From NCBI RefSeq assembly GCF_000149955.1, contig NC_030997.1, positions 1,162,714-1,226,713 of the forward strand: a stretch of DNA of 64,000 nucleotides, written 5' to 3'. This DNA comes from Fusarium oxysporum f. sp. lycopersici 4287. Taxonomy: Eukaryota; Ascomycota; Sordariomycetes; Hypocreales; Nectriaceae. The notes below the pieces were generated by a model. That model was not told the DNA's origin. It ran no database searches and was given only the letters and a program-made list of their open reading frames with translations. Numbering within the stretch: position 1 is the stretch's first letter; each line of letters opens with the position of its first letter. The position numbers and the translations under genes are program-made. Shown piece after piece: positions 44,536 through 56,829 of the stretch.

Positions 44536-45930
44536 CTACGCTTCGGGCTTCTTAGCATAAGTAACGCAACTATGAACAGTTAGCCATAACCTCTCGCAGG
44601 AAAGCAAAACACTCACATGGGCCAATAAGCATGGATCTTGGGGTTATTCCAGTCCTGTCTCAGCTTCACCAAAAACACCTCGACCTCCTCACGACTCCAG
44701 CCCAGTCCTCTCGTAAAAGGCGCCATAGTCAGCGCCTCCAGAGCCGAGGCTGCATTGACGTTATTCCACTGGCCAAGCTCCTTGTACTTCTTGTCCTTGG
44801 GCCAATGGTTGGTAGGCCACTTGTAGCGCGTCTCAACAACATCAACGAATCCGACCTCTTTCAGCATATCCTTGAAGTTAGTCGTACGTTCGAACGAGCG
44901 GTTGAACTTTCCGGCTGCTTCGTCGAGAAGTCGGCACCATTTGTACATGGTATGATCTTCCTTGAGGGTGCCATCGTCGCTGCCCATGATGACATCGACA
45001 TCCTGCAGTTCAACGTAGCCGCCTGGAGCCAGGTTCCTGTTCGTGTCAGTATGGTTCATTTGGTGAATGGTGAGACATGTTTTACTGGTAGATCTTGGTG
45101 AAGTACGACCTCCAGTTCTGAATGCTGAAGTTCATGAATCTGCTGTGAATAAAGTCAAAGGGTTCGCTGTATGTCCATTCCTCGTCGATATCATCGATCT
45201 CGAAGCGAACGTTCGGTGGGACACTATGATTCATCAGCCGAATCCACGGCTGACTAGAAGTTTCACTCATACAAGCTTGGCTGGCTCGGTGAGAGGTCAA
45301 CACCAATGACCTGTCTTGTCAGCGGCTACTCTGGATAAGCTTTAATGGCGTAGCTCACTGTTGCCTCGGGATGCTCGTCGCCAAAGTCAATCGCCCAGAT
45401 ACCGGTTCCAGTGCCAACGTCGAGGACACGCTTAACCTTCGAGTTGGGAAGGTTAGGAGGGCTCAGACCGAGCTTGTTATCAAGAGTAAGCAAGAACAAG
45501 TTATGTTGCAGATCTGTATTGTTATTGTTATGCTACGTCCGGTGGCATGTGAGAGTACAAACCTAATCTTTCGTTCTCCTCATCATCGTTCGGGAGATTG
45601 TATTCTGCGATTGGACACGTCAGTGATATGTTTGGTATAGTAGAGTAGCTACATACTGCCGTCTCGAAAAGCATGATATGTTCTTCCATTTTCTTGACGG
45701 AAATCAAGGATTGAGCTTCTCAAGCTGTCTGTCGAGGACGCATTATCCTACGCCATAAGATCAGCAACAACGGTCTGTAAGATGATGGCCACGGGCTGAT
45801 CTCATACCGCACCAAGTGACGAGTCTGCGTCAGAATGCTGGGGCCGTTAGCTAGCTTCAGTGGATCATTTCTAGCGGGAACTAACGTTATCGTCAGCGTC
45901 TACGACGGGGTGCGCTTCAATGGTCGTCAT
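44536..45930 (-). CDS. LaeA/UMTA-like SAM-dependent methyltransferase
   Basis: Nine exons give 330 aa with all phases closing: 45886-45930, 45808-45837 (30 nt), 45657-45747, 45563-45604, 45359-45513, 45273-45310, 45086-45223, 44617-45036 and 44536-44569. Family landmarks: SSILDFRQENGRTYHAFRDG, NLPNDDEENERLDLQHNLFL, SAM motif I VLDVGTGTGIWAIDFGDEHP, VIGVDLSPSQPS, then VPPNVRFEIDDIDEEWTYSE and NLAPGGYVELQDVDV. The set matches the fungal LaeA-like (UMTA) group. LaeA itself controls secondary metabolism through the velvet complex; most relatives are uncharacterised. The N-terminus is short and acidic and no nuclear signal is evident. No biosynthetic cluster is adjacent. Confidence 0.9.
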
Positions 45931-47903
45931 TGTCGATTGCAGATCTTTGCTCTCAATTTATAAAAACCCCCAAAAACTATCGTGAAATGTTTGTCTGTCA
46001 ATGGGAACTTAAATGCCGCATGTGGTATGCACATGATCCGAGCTTTAAAACCTGCATTGTTTTCTCTTTTCTCGTCCGATGCTGTGCTACAAAACTGACG
46101 ACCAACATGCATGACACGAACCAACACAGCGTTGCAGACACTGCCAAATATGTGCAGTGAAGCGATTGCCGAAGTTCCGCCTGTTGTCATTCCTTGGAAT
46201 ACCCTGAAATGATCCTCGCTTACTGGTCCCAGGCGCCGAGAAGTGGCCTGGTGTCAGGCCTTTGGACGGGTCCCGATTGGTGGAGGGCGGGGCGTTCCGG
46301 TGTCAGACCCAAAGAGGTAGAGTTCACCGTTAACCCCACGAACAGTTCAGCCATTCAGTTTTTGACTTGCATACGCCCAAATAGTACACCTTTATCAAAG
46401 CAAAATGCTCTGTAAGAAGTGGTCAGTGGAAATAGCGAGATATTCATGTAGTAACACAGTGCTCGGAAGTCAATGCTCTCCGCAACGAATTACAAAAGGA
46501 GGAACATGACATCTTTGTTAGAGAGTGGACGTGAAATTCATCTGTTATTTTTTCCCTCTCGAGACCTGGATTTACACTTCAAGCCAAGAAAGTGGCGTTT
46601 GTTATGAAGCATAATGCCAGGTCGGCCTTTCGTTGAAATTTCTGCGTCATGATACAAGGCGCAACTGCTGACGCGGCCATTATTGCGGACATCACTGCCA
46701 AACCCCTGGCAATCCCCGCGATAATTGATTGATACGTTGATTAAAGCTTTTGATATGTCATCGAGATATATCAAGCTAACACATTAAAGAATCCCCGCAG
46801 AAGTCAAGCCTTTCAAAGACAATGTGTACAGAGGCCTTTAAACACTTCATTTACCTCCTCTCTTATCCCGTCACCTGAATTCTTGTTGATGATCATTACA
46901 AGCTCGCTGATATCTGGACCAATACATGGTGGACATGACAATGGATGTGCTTCAAAGGAAATTGTAACTGGTCTCGGTCACAAAGGAGCAAACAAAGCCG
47001 AATGGACCACATAGTTATCTTGATACCGTTCTTGAAGTCACTTTCCCCCTCCTTACTAGAACACATCTACATAACAAAAGACATGTAAAGAGTGATAGAC
47101 CTTGGGATGAAGTTTCCATCAGCCTCAATTCTAAAACAAACAAGAGTTTCAAGCAGCTAAGAATACACTTACCTTTAAGTCTAACGCCTCTTACTGCCCA
47201 TGAGGAGAGGTACGAGGCGTAAGTTGCCTGTCTCTGCTGATATGTGTTATTTGCGTTTATGTTGGAACTGGAGCTTTTTTTTTACCCCTCCACTATGCCG
47301 GTACCACAATGGCCATGTATCATCACATAAGATAATAAACAAAGTATTGGACACTAATAAGTTGATGTTTCGAATAAGTGCCAGTATCTTAAAAAGCAAT
47401 GAGAGGCTGACTGTAAAGGTCTAGATTCTAGTGTATTATATCTGCAGACCACTCTGGAGGTGTAATCCTTGTTTCCCTAAAACTACCTAGACACAACACG
47501 GACTCTGTTACTGTGTTTTGGAAGAAGTGGTGGCGCCAAGATTGGAAATCGTGTATAAGAGCCGCGAAGGCGTCATCCAACACGAGATATGAAGCTATAT
47601 GCTGGCCACAAGGTTAAGCTCCAGGCCGCCAACATAGGTAATTATGACACAGTAGATTTCTCTCCCCAATGCAAGGTTGTAAGGTCAGGTTGCATCCATT
47701 GCAGTACGCGAATGTGTCTTGATGGCTATGACAGGAAGAGGCTGACAGGTATAAAGCCCCGACCGCGTTTGAATCTCTGGATCGGCCACCACTTGGATCA
47801 GCAATATCGCAACCAAGCGTCAAATTGCAACTGTAAGCTGCCTCAAACCACCTTCACTTTACTGCTACACCCAAACAGTTACCTTCCCCACTCTGAAGCC
47901 GCT
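45931..47903. other. Long intergenic region
   Basis: No supported gene between the methyltransferase and the small secreted protein. A TATA-like tataaa at 47750-47755 lies about 150 nt before the secreted-protein start. The frame from 47589 adds a non-secretory leader and is not favoured. Confidence 0.45.
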
Positions 47904-48383
47904 ATGAAACTCTCTACCTTCCTGTCTTTTGGAGCTCTCCTCCTCGTCGGACCATTTCCCGCCTCAGCTTGGCCAGAATTGCAATTCCGGCCCGAGATTC
48001 TCGAAAATAACACAACCTGGGTCGCACAAGGTGCCATAATGAAGAAATCTGCTGAAACTAAAAACCTACCTCTCCGCTGCCCAACTCCAAGGACATCTTT
48101 GCTTGGTCGAGCTTTCACATGGATGCTGGGCCCCGAGAAGCCTAAGTGCAAGCAGTTCAACATAGCTGCTGGAGAAACGATTAGTGGATTCCCCCGTTTC
48201 CAAACCGACCAAATCCATGGATTTACCTTCCCTAATCGAACTTACTTTATCCACACTGCCATAGAAGGAGTTTTTGTCCACGTGGAAGTCAAGAAAGGAC
48301 TTTGGACCATGATTCCAGGAGCTATGACTGTCACCTGCTACGAGGGGAATGATGGCGCACCTCACTGCGTGGGCAGAATGTGA
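47904..48383 (+). CDS. Small secreted cysteine-containing protein
   Basis: Intronless, 159 aa from the ATG at 47904, chosen because it begins an ideal signal peptide (MKLSTFLSFGALLLVGPFPASAW). The mature protein has four cysteines (LRCPT, PKCKQF, VTCYEG, PHCVGRM), which would allow two disulfides, and two NxT sites (NNTTW, NRTYF). The centre reads FNIAAGETISGFPRFQTDQ and the end FVHVEVKKGLWTMIPGAMTV. I do not recognise a domain. Size, secretion and cysteine count fit an effector candidate or small extracellular binding protein; no motif proves either. Confidence 0.7.
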   Translation: MKLSTFLSFGALLLVGPFPASAWPELQFRPEILENNTTWVAQGAIMKKSAETKNLPLRCPTPRTSLLGRAFTWMLGPEKPKCKQFNIAAGETISGFPRFQTDQIHGFTFPNRTYFIHTAIEGVFVHVEVKKGLWTMIPGAMTVTCYEGNDGAPHCVGRM

Positions 48384-49512
48384 GATCCAATAAGGCTGGT
48401 TGGGGCGCAGCAGCATGGAAAATTCTTAGATGTCAAAGTTAGCCCTTACTAATGATGATGGGTAATTTCATTAACCCGATTTTCACCATGATGCCGCGTT
48501 GTTCCAAGTTGTGTAACCAACAAGCAGGAGTTTGAAGCCTCTGACCGTAACGTTCACTTCCGTCCCGTCTTTTATAAACTGCGAGAAACTATGAAGAGAA
48601 TTTGTAATTCCTTGTACCATGTGACTAAGCCCTTCCTCCAGTTTCCTCTGCCAGTATAAGCTTCATGGATTCACAAGCAGCATAAAAGGTCGAGAGGGCC
48701 CAAGGCGGGGATAACAGTACCAAAAGTCAACATCCTAAGTGCATGTCACGCCTTGACGAGCAGGGACGACTAAGTTCTTTGTGCTGATATAAGCTCTCAG
48801 CCACTAGTCTCAACTACAAATAACGGTCTTTGGCTGTCCATAAGCGGCTTGTTTGCAGAAAATGATCGTGGGGGCCGATTTGAAACGTGGGGACATGTTT
48901 ATATTGGGCATCTTTCTTTCTGAGTTGTAACTGCGCAGTCATTTGTGAAGATGAAGGTTCAGTTGATAAGACCATTTCTTCTGCAGCATGTCTATCCTTG
49001 CATCTATAAGTCCCACTAAATAAGTTTCCAAGAGTAGTAAGCAGTATGATATGCTTCATGAAATCACATGGACTTAGTGGCCGTTAGCTGTAGCCTTTGT
49101 GGCTCTGGGACGAATGTCCTCAACTTGGGTTGATGCTAGCCGTAACCGGCACATGATGAAAGCATTGGTGAATTAGGCAATAAAGCAGATGCACCCTGAC
49201 ACTGGCCTCAATTTGGGTCAAGCTTATTTTTCCTTCACTTTGAAGTACTTCGGAGTTTTAGATACACCCCTCAGCGATCCCCTTGACCGCATTCCCGGCA
49301 TGCTAAGGGAGATCAGACATGTGCTCTCAGACCCCTCATGAACTAATCCCGCGTAGGCCAATCAGCGCACTTCTTTCAGATATTTGATGTCAGAAAAACA
49401 AGAACCAATCATCCAGACCAGCAAGGGAAAAGGCTTTTGAAGAACCAACTCCCGATATCCCTTCACAGCTTATTTCTCTCTCATTTCACAACTCGTAATA
49501 CTCGTGGCACGC
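48384..49512. other. Intergenic, nothing recognised
   Basis: No supported frame. Promoter of the RING protein near 49440-49512 is pyrimidine-rich. Confidence 0.45.
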
Positions 49513-50223
49513 ATGGCACAATCCGAGGACCCGTCAAACAGCCATGACACCAACCATGACAACAAAACAACTACAATGTGGGGGATCATCCTCTGCGTCG
49601 TAGTCATTCTGGTCATCTGCATCATCTGCTTCGTACACTGGCTCCTGCGAAATAATCATATGCCACGGCCTCTGGAAACACAGCTTCCGCGATTTCGAAC
49701 GAGCTCCGGTCTGGGAAAGTTTGCCGTGGAGAGCATGCCGACCGTCACTTATCATCATCGGATACACTCCAAGCAGATTCACACGCAAGCCCAAATGACT
49801 CCATACATGTTTCGAAAGGCACGAAAACCGAAACTCGAAAGTTTGCAGCGCTATTTCACGATGCCTAATTTGTCGAATCGCTCTCCGAATGTCACCGACC
49901 GAAATGCACGGCAAGCAGATGAACGCACTTCTCCGGCGTGTTCTATCTGCACTGAAGATTTTATTGAGGGAACAAATTTAAGGAAATTACCATGCGGTCA
50001 CCTCTTTCATCCACAATGCATTGATCCGTGGTTGATAGGACGATCGCGGACTTGCCCACTATGGTCAGTTGTATCACCATCTCTGATGAAATCCAGCTGA
50101 CAAAGCGCCTCTCTTTCATCAAGTCGCGTTGATCTGACCACTTTGATCAATCTGACGAAACCGCAAGCAGTGCATTCATTTGGTACACGAGGACGTGCAT
50201 ATCATTCGCAAGCTGCAAGATAA
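49513..50223 (+). CDS. Membrane-anchored RING-H2 E3 ubiquitin ligase
   Basis: Exons 49513-50063 and 50124-50223 give 216 aa; the frame opens at a GTG three codons earlier but the ATG at 49513 is preferred. One membrane helix at about 23-46 (MWGIILCVVVILVICIICFV) follows a short polar N-terminus. The RING-H2 finger is ACSICTEDF...LPCGHLFHPQCIDPW...RTCPLC, with C-x2-C, C-x-H-x2-H-x2-C and a final CPxC. The last Cys codon is split by the intron, so the unspliced frame falsely reads CPLW; splicing restores CPLCRVDL. The ligase would face the cytosol from an endomembrane and mark membrane-associated substrates. Neither partners nor substrate can be named. Confidence 0.87.
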
Positions 50224-51752
50224 TGATACTACGAAATACCCATAAGACAATGACCAGCGATTTGCGGCGAGGAGCATGGCCAGGGCGTTTCACAGTGTAA
50301 TGCGCATTCCCTCCAGATAAAAATTGCAAAACATGTTTCTTCCTTGCTGCGAAAGCGGCAATTAATTAGACTACATGGTGATCCATTCGCGATCTCATAA
50401 TAAACGCAGAGGTGAGTGTTGTATGGACTGCCGAAAGATACCAAAGACTTCATACCAACATGAATGAAGCCCAGCAAACTTCCTCGGCTCTTGCCAAATG
50501 AGCTCTGAGCCAGCCTCAAAGACTAGAATATGATTCCCATTACGAAATCTGTCTCATTTGCAACAAAACCTCCCTGCAGTTCCAGAGGCCGCCTATGAGG
50601 GGTAACCTTACCAGTTGCTGATCCTGTCAAAGCTCCCCAAAGTTACAGGGCATGTCCACACAGACCACACTGTACCACAGTAGTCTCTAAGCTTAATCGC
50701 AAGCTGAGATAAATACTTGCCAGCTACAATTGATGCCACTACAAAAGGGCTGATGATCAGTCCTAGAACAGCATCGTCGCAGCCGTAATTTCGCGCTCGT
50801 AAAAATGTCAGCGAAATAAATGCCTCATGGTCGAGACAATTCCATGCAAACCCCGCCTCGTAAATTATCGTCACGAGCCTGTCTTTGAGCTTTTATGAGC
50901 CTGGGTTCGTCTCAATTCTCCGAGGTGTGCATTTCATCGTAGACCCTTGAATCTACCCCCGGCGCTAAAAAGCTTGTCTGCAATAAGCATCCACTCAGTT
51001 GTCATTGCTGCAATTGGTGTTTGATACCGACTGATACTTCTTCTGTCGTACACACCCTCTTGTTTCAGTCTGTCCCTCTTCAACACCGCTTCGTGCTCGT
51101 TTCTCGCCCAGTCATATCATGCTCACCTTGACTCACACCGCTGCTCTGTGCAATCTCGCCAGTGCTACAAAACCAAGCATCTGACACTGGCGATCCATTC
51201 CCCGCAAACAAAGACACCAAGGAAATTGGCGCGTACGTCATATTCACAGACACTTGAGCTTTTGCCTTTCCGTTGATACGATGGAGCTATAAAATGCTTG
51301 AAGCTGGCCAAGCCGGATGCAACCGAAGGGGGCGCAGTCATTTCACTACACAGCCCCAAACAGATCGTCATTTTTGTCAAACCCCCACCCAAAATTCCTG
51401 CATGCCATGCGAACTGAGGCTCGCTTGGGGTATCACGATGGCCGTTGAGAGAAGAGACAACTTTCACCACTGGACCAGTTCAGCAGATCAAAGGAGCAGT
51501 GCAGTGTGGCAATAAGCATAACCGCGATTAAGTTGGTTAAAAAGAGCTTTGTGGAAATGGGTGTGTCTAAAGGTCAACTGCTCTCTACTTGTAGCATAGC
51601 ATCATCGACTTGAGGGCTTCGATCCACATAGCAGACTAAGATGACAGCTCCACTCCGCTCTGTGAATAAAACATGTGGTGAGACGCCAGTTCTTGGGGGC
51701 TACATCTTTTTCTTTGTCACCTGTACTCGATCTATATTTTCGTGAGAGTACG
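50224..51752. other. Intergenic, nothing recognised
   Basis: Several short frames on both strands, none with domain-like sequence. It contains the 3' flank of the RING gene and the promoter of the channel gene. Confidence 0.45.
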
Positions 51753-53906
51753 ATGAGCCAAGATCTGGATGGCCTATCCTCAAATTTCAGGAACACCATC
51801 GAGCCAGGCGAGCCAGACGAGAGCACTTTGTTGAATGATGCGACTGCAAGTTTCGGGACGGAAACAGATACTGAGCACGAGGGGGAATGGCCTCAACCCT
51901 CAATCTTTGTCACCCTGCACCGGTAATGATGAATCCTTCAAATTTTGCGCTGAATGGACCGTGCTGACTTTATATCGGATGCAGGATAAGAAAATTTGTA
52001 CTCGCAAGCATAGGTGCATCTCAAGGTGCTATCCTCCGATGTGTCCCATCTAACACCGTTCACCAGATGACCCTTACTCTTTGGAGCAGCTGAAGAGTCC
52101 AAGAGTCAACCACCTCATTGTCCGTCCTTTGGTAGATCGTCTATATGACGAGAACGACTACTCCATTGGTGCGCCATATCCTTTTTGAAGACAATCGCTG
52201 AGACGTATCGCACTGCGTGCTGACAACAATTAGTCTATTGTCTCCTCGCAAACCGAGTACAGTTCCTTCGCGAACAATCGAGCGTCATTGACCAAAGCAC
52301 AAGCATAGCCCGCGCAACACTATGCGAACTATTAGCTATCAAGATCCTGCGCAACTTTCACGATGACAACCCAGGTTTAGACGGTCTACTCCTACTCTCC
52401 AAGATCCTGGTCCAAGGTTTTGACCCCTTTCATGGTGCTCCGCCTGAAGTTGAACAATACGGGCGCTATCCACAATGGCCTATTCAGAAGCGCGGCGGCC
52501 ATGAGAGGAAGCTGACTGCACTCGAACTCGCGATCATATCCGAGAGTAAGAACTTTGTCAGTTCTTCAGGGTGCAAACGTGTTATAGATGCAGTGTACCG
52601 TGGCCAGATTGTCTACACGCCTTTGTCATTCGTCGATATCTTGCCGAACCATTATGAGTACCTCCCGGTGTCTTTGTACGAACCGCGCAAGGGGCCGCTG
52701 CTTGACCACCATCGTCTCGTGGTTCCGCGTACCCGATATATCATCGAACTGGTGCACTACATCATTCTCACTTTGCTATATGTTTATACGATGCAGTATC
52801 GAGATTCTGACAACTTGACTGGAAATGAAGTAGTCTTCATTCTGTACTCTGCCGGCTGGGTTCTTCACGAACTCGCTGCCATCATTGAACACGGATGGAT
52901 GATTCATTCGCAAACTTTGTGGTCATTCTTGGACCTTTCGTACACCGTCATCTTCATGGCTTACGTCACAGTTCGGGCTTATGAGCTAGCTGTAAGCAGC
53001 GTGCAGAATGGCTTGGCACATAATATATTGTGTCTCGCAGCCCCGGTTCTTCTGACCAGACTGGCCTTCAACATTCTACCAGACCATATTGTCTTCATTT
53101 CGCTCCACGCCATGATGAAGGAGTTTCTGATCCTCACATTTCTCGCCATATGGTGTTTCACAGGGTTCCTATTAGCGCTGCAGTGGCTTTCTCCGGGAGA
53201 TGGCTCGATTCCAAACGACTTCACCATCATCAAATGGCTGCTGTGGATCTGGTTCGGACTGGATGGAACAGGAATTGAGGAATCTGTTCAGTTTCACGCC
53301 ATTTTAGGACCGGCACTGACCATTGCCTTTGCCTTTCTCGGCAATACTCTGTTTCTCACGATTCTCGTTTCACTCCTCACCAACCGGTTCAGTACCATCG
53401 TCACATCTGAGGATGTCGAGATCCAGTTTCGAAAGACAGTGCTGACGTTTGAGGGCGTAAAAAGCGATGCCATCTTCGCATACCCGCCACCATTCAACCT
53501 CTTTGCACTGCTGATACTTCTTCCTATCAAACCATTCCTGTCACCTCTCGAATTCTACTCGATTCACGTATTTCTCGCACGACTTGTCAATGCACCTCTT
53601 TTGTTTTGCGTCGGCTTCTATGAACGTCGACGCCTATGGACTTTTGGACCTGACGCGGCCAAAGTTTCAAGAATGTGGAAGTTCACGGGTTTCTCACCAC
53701 ATGGTGATATACAGGCTGTGTTTGAAGTCGATGCTCCGGCCGAGGTTCTCCGAGAAGCTGATGAGCTGGATGGACTGAGCGAGATGGGCTTTTCCGATGG
53801 CGATGCGGTATCAAGACTTTCCCGAGAAAGAGAAATTAGAGCACCAGTTGTATTTAGCCTGAGTAATGCAGGGACATGGTCCCCAGGACAAGCCCCCGTT
53901 GCTTGA
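51753..53906 (+). CDS. YVC1: YVC1-type TRP-like vacuolar calcium channel
   Basis: Four exons, 51753-51922, 51985-52013 (29 nt), 52067-52168 and 52234-53906, give 657 aa, near the 675 aa of yeast Yvc1. The N-terminal cytosolic region contains HLIVRPLVDRLYDENDYSI and YCLLANRVQFLREQS, diagnostic of the fungal TRP-Y family. Membrane helices follow from about residue 235 (RYIIELVHYIILTLLYVYTM), with pore-region sequence around IIKWLLWIWFGLDGTGIEES, then IAFAFLGNTLFLTILVSLLT. The acidic C-terminus (EADELDGLSEMGFSDGD) could bind calcium. Known members release vacuolar Ca2+ on osmotic shock. The second intron begins GTGCAT, a weak donor, but phases close. The stop lies 5 nt from that of the convergent amidohydrolase. 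Confidence 0.9.
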
Positions 53907-53911
53907 TCCAA

Positions 53912-55592
53912 CTAAATAGATGCCGTATTGTTTGTATCTTCCCAAACCACCCTCCCCTCAAACCACGTCTTCAGCACTTTCGCTCCACTAAATTCACCAC
54001 GACTCAAGTCCCGATCAACCGCAATGAAATTCGCCTTCTTTCCTGTCTCAATACTTCCCATCTCCGAAGCCTTGCCTACGGCCTCAGCACCCGCTAGCGT
54101 TATGATACGACAGATCTTTGCACCTCCAATCTCTTTCGTCGTCTTGCCCGCTTGCGTACCAAAGCGCTCCACGACGGCCGATAGGGCTGGGAATAGGTCT
54201 GGCGTGTCGGTCAAGAACCAGTCGGAACCTACGGTGACATGGACGCCAGCATCCTGGAGTTCCTTGAACGGCCATTTGAAGATATGAGGATAGTTCGCTG
54301 TGAGATTTGTGTCATGAAATATCGCAGGTGACATTTCGGCCGTAATTCGTAATTCTGCCATTCGGGAAATGTCATCTTCAGCAGTCGGTCAGTACTTGCC
54401 AAGTAGAAGCAATGGACACGACACTCTCACCTTGGTGGATGGCGTTGCAATGTGCCAGCTCATGCACTGGGCCTGAAGGGTTTGACTGTCGAACTCGCTC
54501 AAGAACATCCAGTGCTCGCCTTGCAGAGCCATCACCGGCACAGTGAATCTTGCATGTCAACCCCCTTGCATCATGCTTTGTCAAAGCTGACAACAGCTCT
54601 TTGAATGTAAGCAGCAGCCTGTCCTCGTTGGGAAGTCCATCCGCTCCAATGTCGCACTGCGTGAAGTGAGGCGGTATGGGCGCTCCATCCATCCAAAACT
54701 TGACAAACCTTGCATCTATGTGTTGACTGCAAAACGCATCAGCATCATCAATGAGCCGATGAAGGCTTTCGGCTCTCTCCTGAGCAAAGCTCTCTGGTGC
54801 ATGAACAATGTGAGGGAAAACCTGCATGTCCAGTCGTCCTTCATTGTCCAGCTCTCGAAGGGCGTGAAGATAGAGTGTGTTAGCAGACGCCTCTTGTATT
54901 GAAGTGATACCAAATTTGTGAGACATCTTGATCCCATAGATAAGAGCTTCCTTGACGAACGACACAGGTGGCTGAGGCAGGCTGGCCAAGACCTCAGCTG
55001 ATGCTGCTTCCACCAGCTCCCCAGTCAACTGGCCATCCGGCTTCCGCATGTACTTTCCTCCAGGGGGATCCTCAACATCAGCGCCATACCCAACGCGCTT
55101 GAGAGCTGCGGTGTTAAGGGCGACATTATGACAGGAGACATCTCGAACAAGCACCGGCTGCTCAGGAAAGGTATCGTCTAGATATTTTCGATCCATCTTT
55201 CCATCTGGAAAGTGCTGTCCTGCGTAAAAGTTTGCAATGAGCCAATCACCTCTGAAATGAGCTTGTGCACAGGCACAAGTGGTCTGTCCTCTCTTGATGT
55301 TCTCGGCAATAGTTGCAGCGGTGCTATCTGATCCAATGTCAACTTCGCTCATTTTCTGCATCGAGGCTACTAGGAGGTGGGTATGTGCGTCGTGGATTCC
55401 TGGCATGACGAAGTTATTGTCAAGATCGTGGATGGGTAGGCCATGCTCGTCAGCCAGGTCTTGGATCTCTTGGTCGGTTCCGACTGCCTCAAAACGCCCG
55501 GATGGGGAAACAATAAAGGCTTCGGCCCATGGCCGTCTGTCATTTACAGTATACACACGGCCGTGTATGAAAGCAGCACCAGATTGTTTCAT
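53912..55592 (-). CDS. Amidohydrolase family protein (amidohydrolase-3/YtcJ-like)
   Basis: Exons 54431-55592 and 53912-54375, with a 55-nt intron, give 541 aa. The ATG at 55592 starts the family N-terminus (AAFIHGRVYTVNDRRPWAEA). The metal-site entry motif is MPGIHDAHTHLL (HxH), preceded by the small beta-sandwich strand. Further marks are FWMDGAPIPPHFTQ, HCAGDGSARRALDVLERVR (His ligand), VHELAHCNAIHQ, VTVGSDWFLTDTPD (catalytic Asp) and the closing strand KKANFIAVDRDLS. Members hydrolyse C-N bonds (for example N-substituted formamides) or are uncharacterised. No signal peptide, so cytosolic. Substrate unknown. Confidence 0.9.
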
Positions 55593-56229
55593 TTTGATAT
55601 GCGGATCTGTTAGTCGATACACGTATAATAGCTACAATGTGGATATGGAATCAATCCAGAATGTGTCTCCAAAGGTGTCTGTTAAATAATGTCGGACGTC
55701 CGGAACCCGGAACTTCGGAATCAACATCAGATATAATAAAATAAAGCGCAGTAATCGTAGAAGTCCAGCGAGCGAGCCGATCAGTTTGTCAGATAGATCA
55801 AGACGTCAAGCATGATCGGATCCTAGTCAGGGATGCTAACCCCATTCATGAAAATCTTGCTACCCCTCAACACAAACAAAGTCAATCTCCCGGCACATCG
55901 CACTTTTTGCCCAGATTAGGGAAAGCGTTTCCTGCCAAAGCTGTTGGGACTTACTCTAAGTACCGCAACCTGACAACCATATCTCTGCCTTTCTCTGGGG
56001 TGGTATGGTTGATTCACGGGGCGCTGGATCTCATTGGATGCTAACGAATTCGTTCTGACAATGGGGAGCCAGAGTAACCGCTCGGAATGTTGGGTGCTAG
56101 CTACCTGGCATATAGTTCGGTAAATCTGTTTTATGAGAAAGGGTGGCAGTGGTAAACGCCGGCAGAATTTCGACAGGCAAGAAACATACATTGATATTAC
56201 ACATCTTTCTCCTCGCCTGGTATTTCAGT
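55593..56229. other. Intergenic upstream of the amidohydrolase and of the MFS relic
   Basis: No recognisable coding sequence. More of the decayed MFS gene may lie here but I cannot read it. Confidence 0.4.
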
Positions 56230-56703
56230 GATTGGCTCACCATCCGGCTTGCCCGCCGTAACAATGGTGTTTTGAAAGCCGAGCACTAACTGTGGCCTTT
56301 CCTCCTCTCTACTGGAACACTGCCAGGCGCTCTTCTTCTGTGGGGATTATGAGATTCACTGATTCGGTCTCATAGTTGCTGTTTGTATCCTCGCCATGTC
56401 GAGTACGTGCGGTATTACCCTGAGTATTTATTATCTAGTAGACAGCTACGCCCAGCTAAGCAATGATGACATGTCTACTATCATGCTTGTGCGACATACC
56501 ATGTCATTTGGTATGGGGTGTAGGTACGTTCTTCAGTTGCTCAAAATGATACGCACGTGCAGACAGAAGTCATCAGAATTGTAACTTGGATCACCAACTT
56601 GTGCCATAAGAATGACTGTATCTCGGCCGCTTTCATCGGGATGGCCTGTTTTAGTGCTTTCCTTGTCATGACGAAGTGGGCAAACAGAATGGCGCGCAGC
56701 TGA
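56230..56703 (+). pseudogene. Decayed MFS transporter relic (C-terminal third)
   Basis: From 56230 the frame reads DWLTIRLARRNNGVLKAEH, the cytosolic loop of a fungal DHA/hexose-type MFS permease, then meets an in-frame TAA at 56287-56289, continues LWPFLLSTGTLPGALLLWGL and stops again at TGA 56350-56352. After a one-base frame change at about 56353-56362, FGLIVAVCILAMSSTCGITL continues to HTMSFGMGC. A 53-nt intron (56524-56576) splices to IVTWITNLCHKNDCISAAFI and a normal end at 56703. So exon-intron structure survives, but two stops, a frame break and loss of the 5' two thirds make it a pseudogene. Some C-to-T-type changes at the stops would suit RIP mutation. Confidence 0.82.
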
Positions 56704-56829
56704 AGAAGTACTAGGATATCATATTTGAGAATCGACCGTGGGAAGAGTTATCATGAGCGGCAAAAATTGAGCAGAGAGCTTTTGGTTAGTGAGATGGTCA
56801 ATCAGTAAGCCCCAGAAACACCAAAAAAA

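Noticed and set aside
50041..50100. RING protein ending CPLW-SVVSPSLMKSS
   Set aside because: Reading through the intron loses the last zinc Cys; splicing at 50063/50124 restores CPLC.
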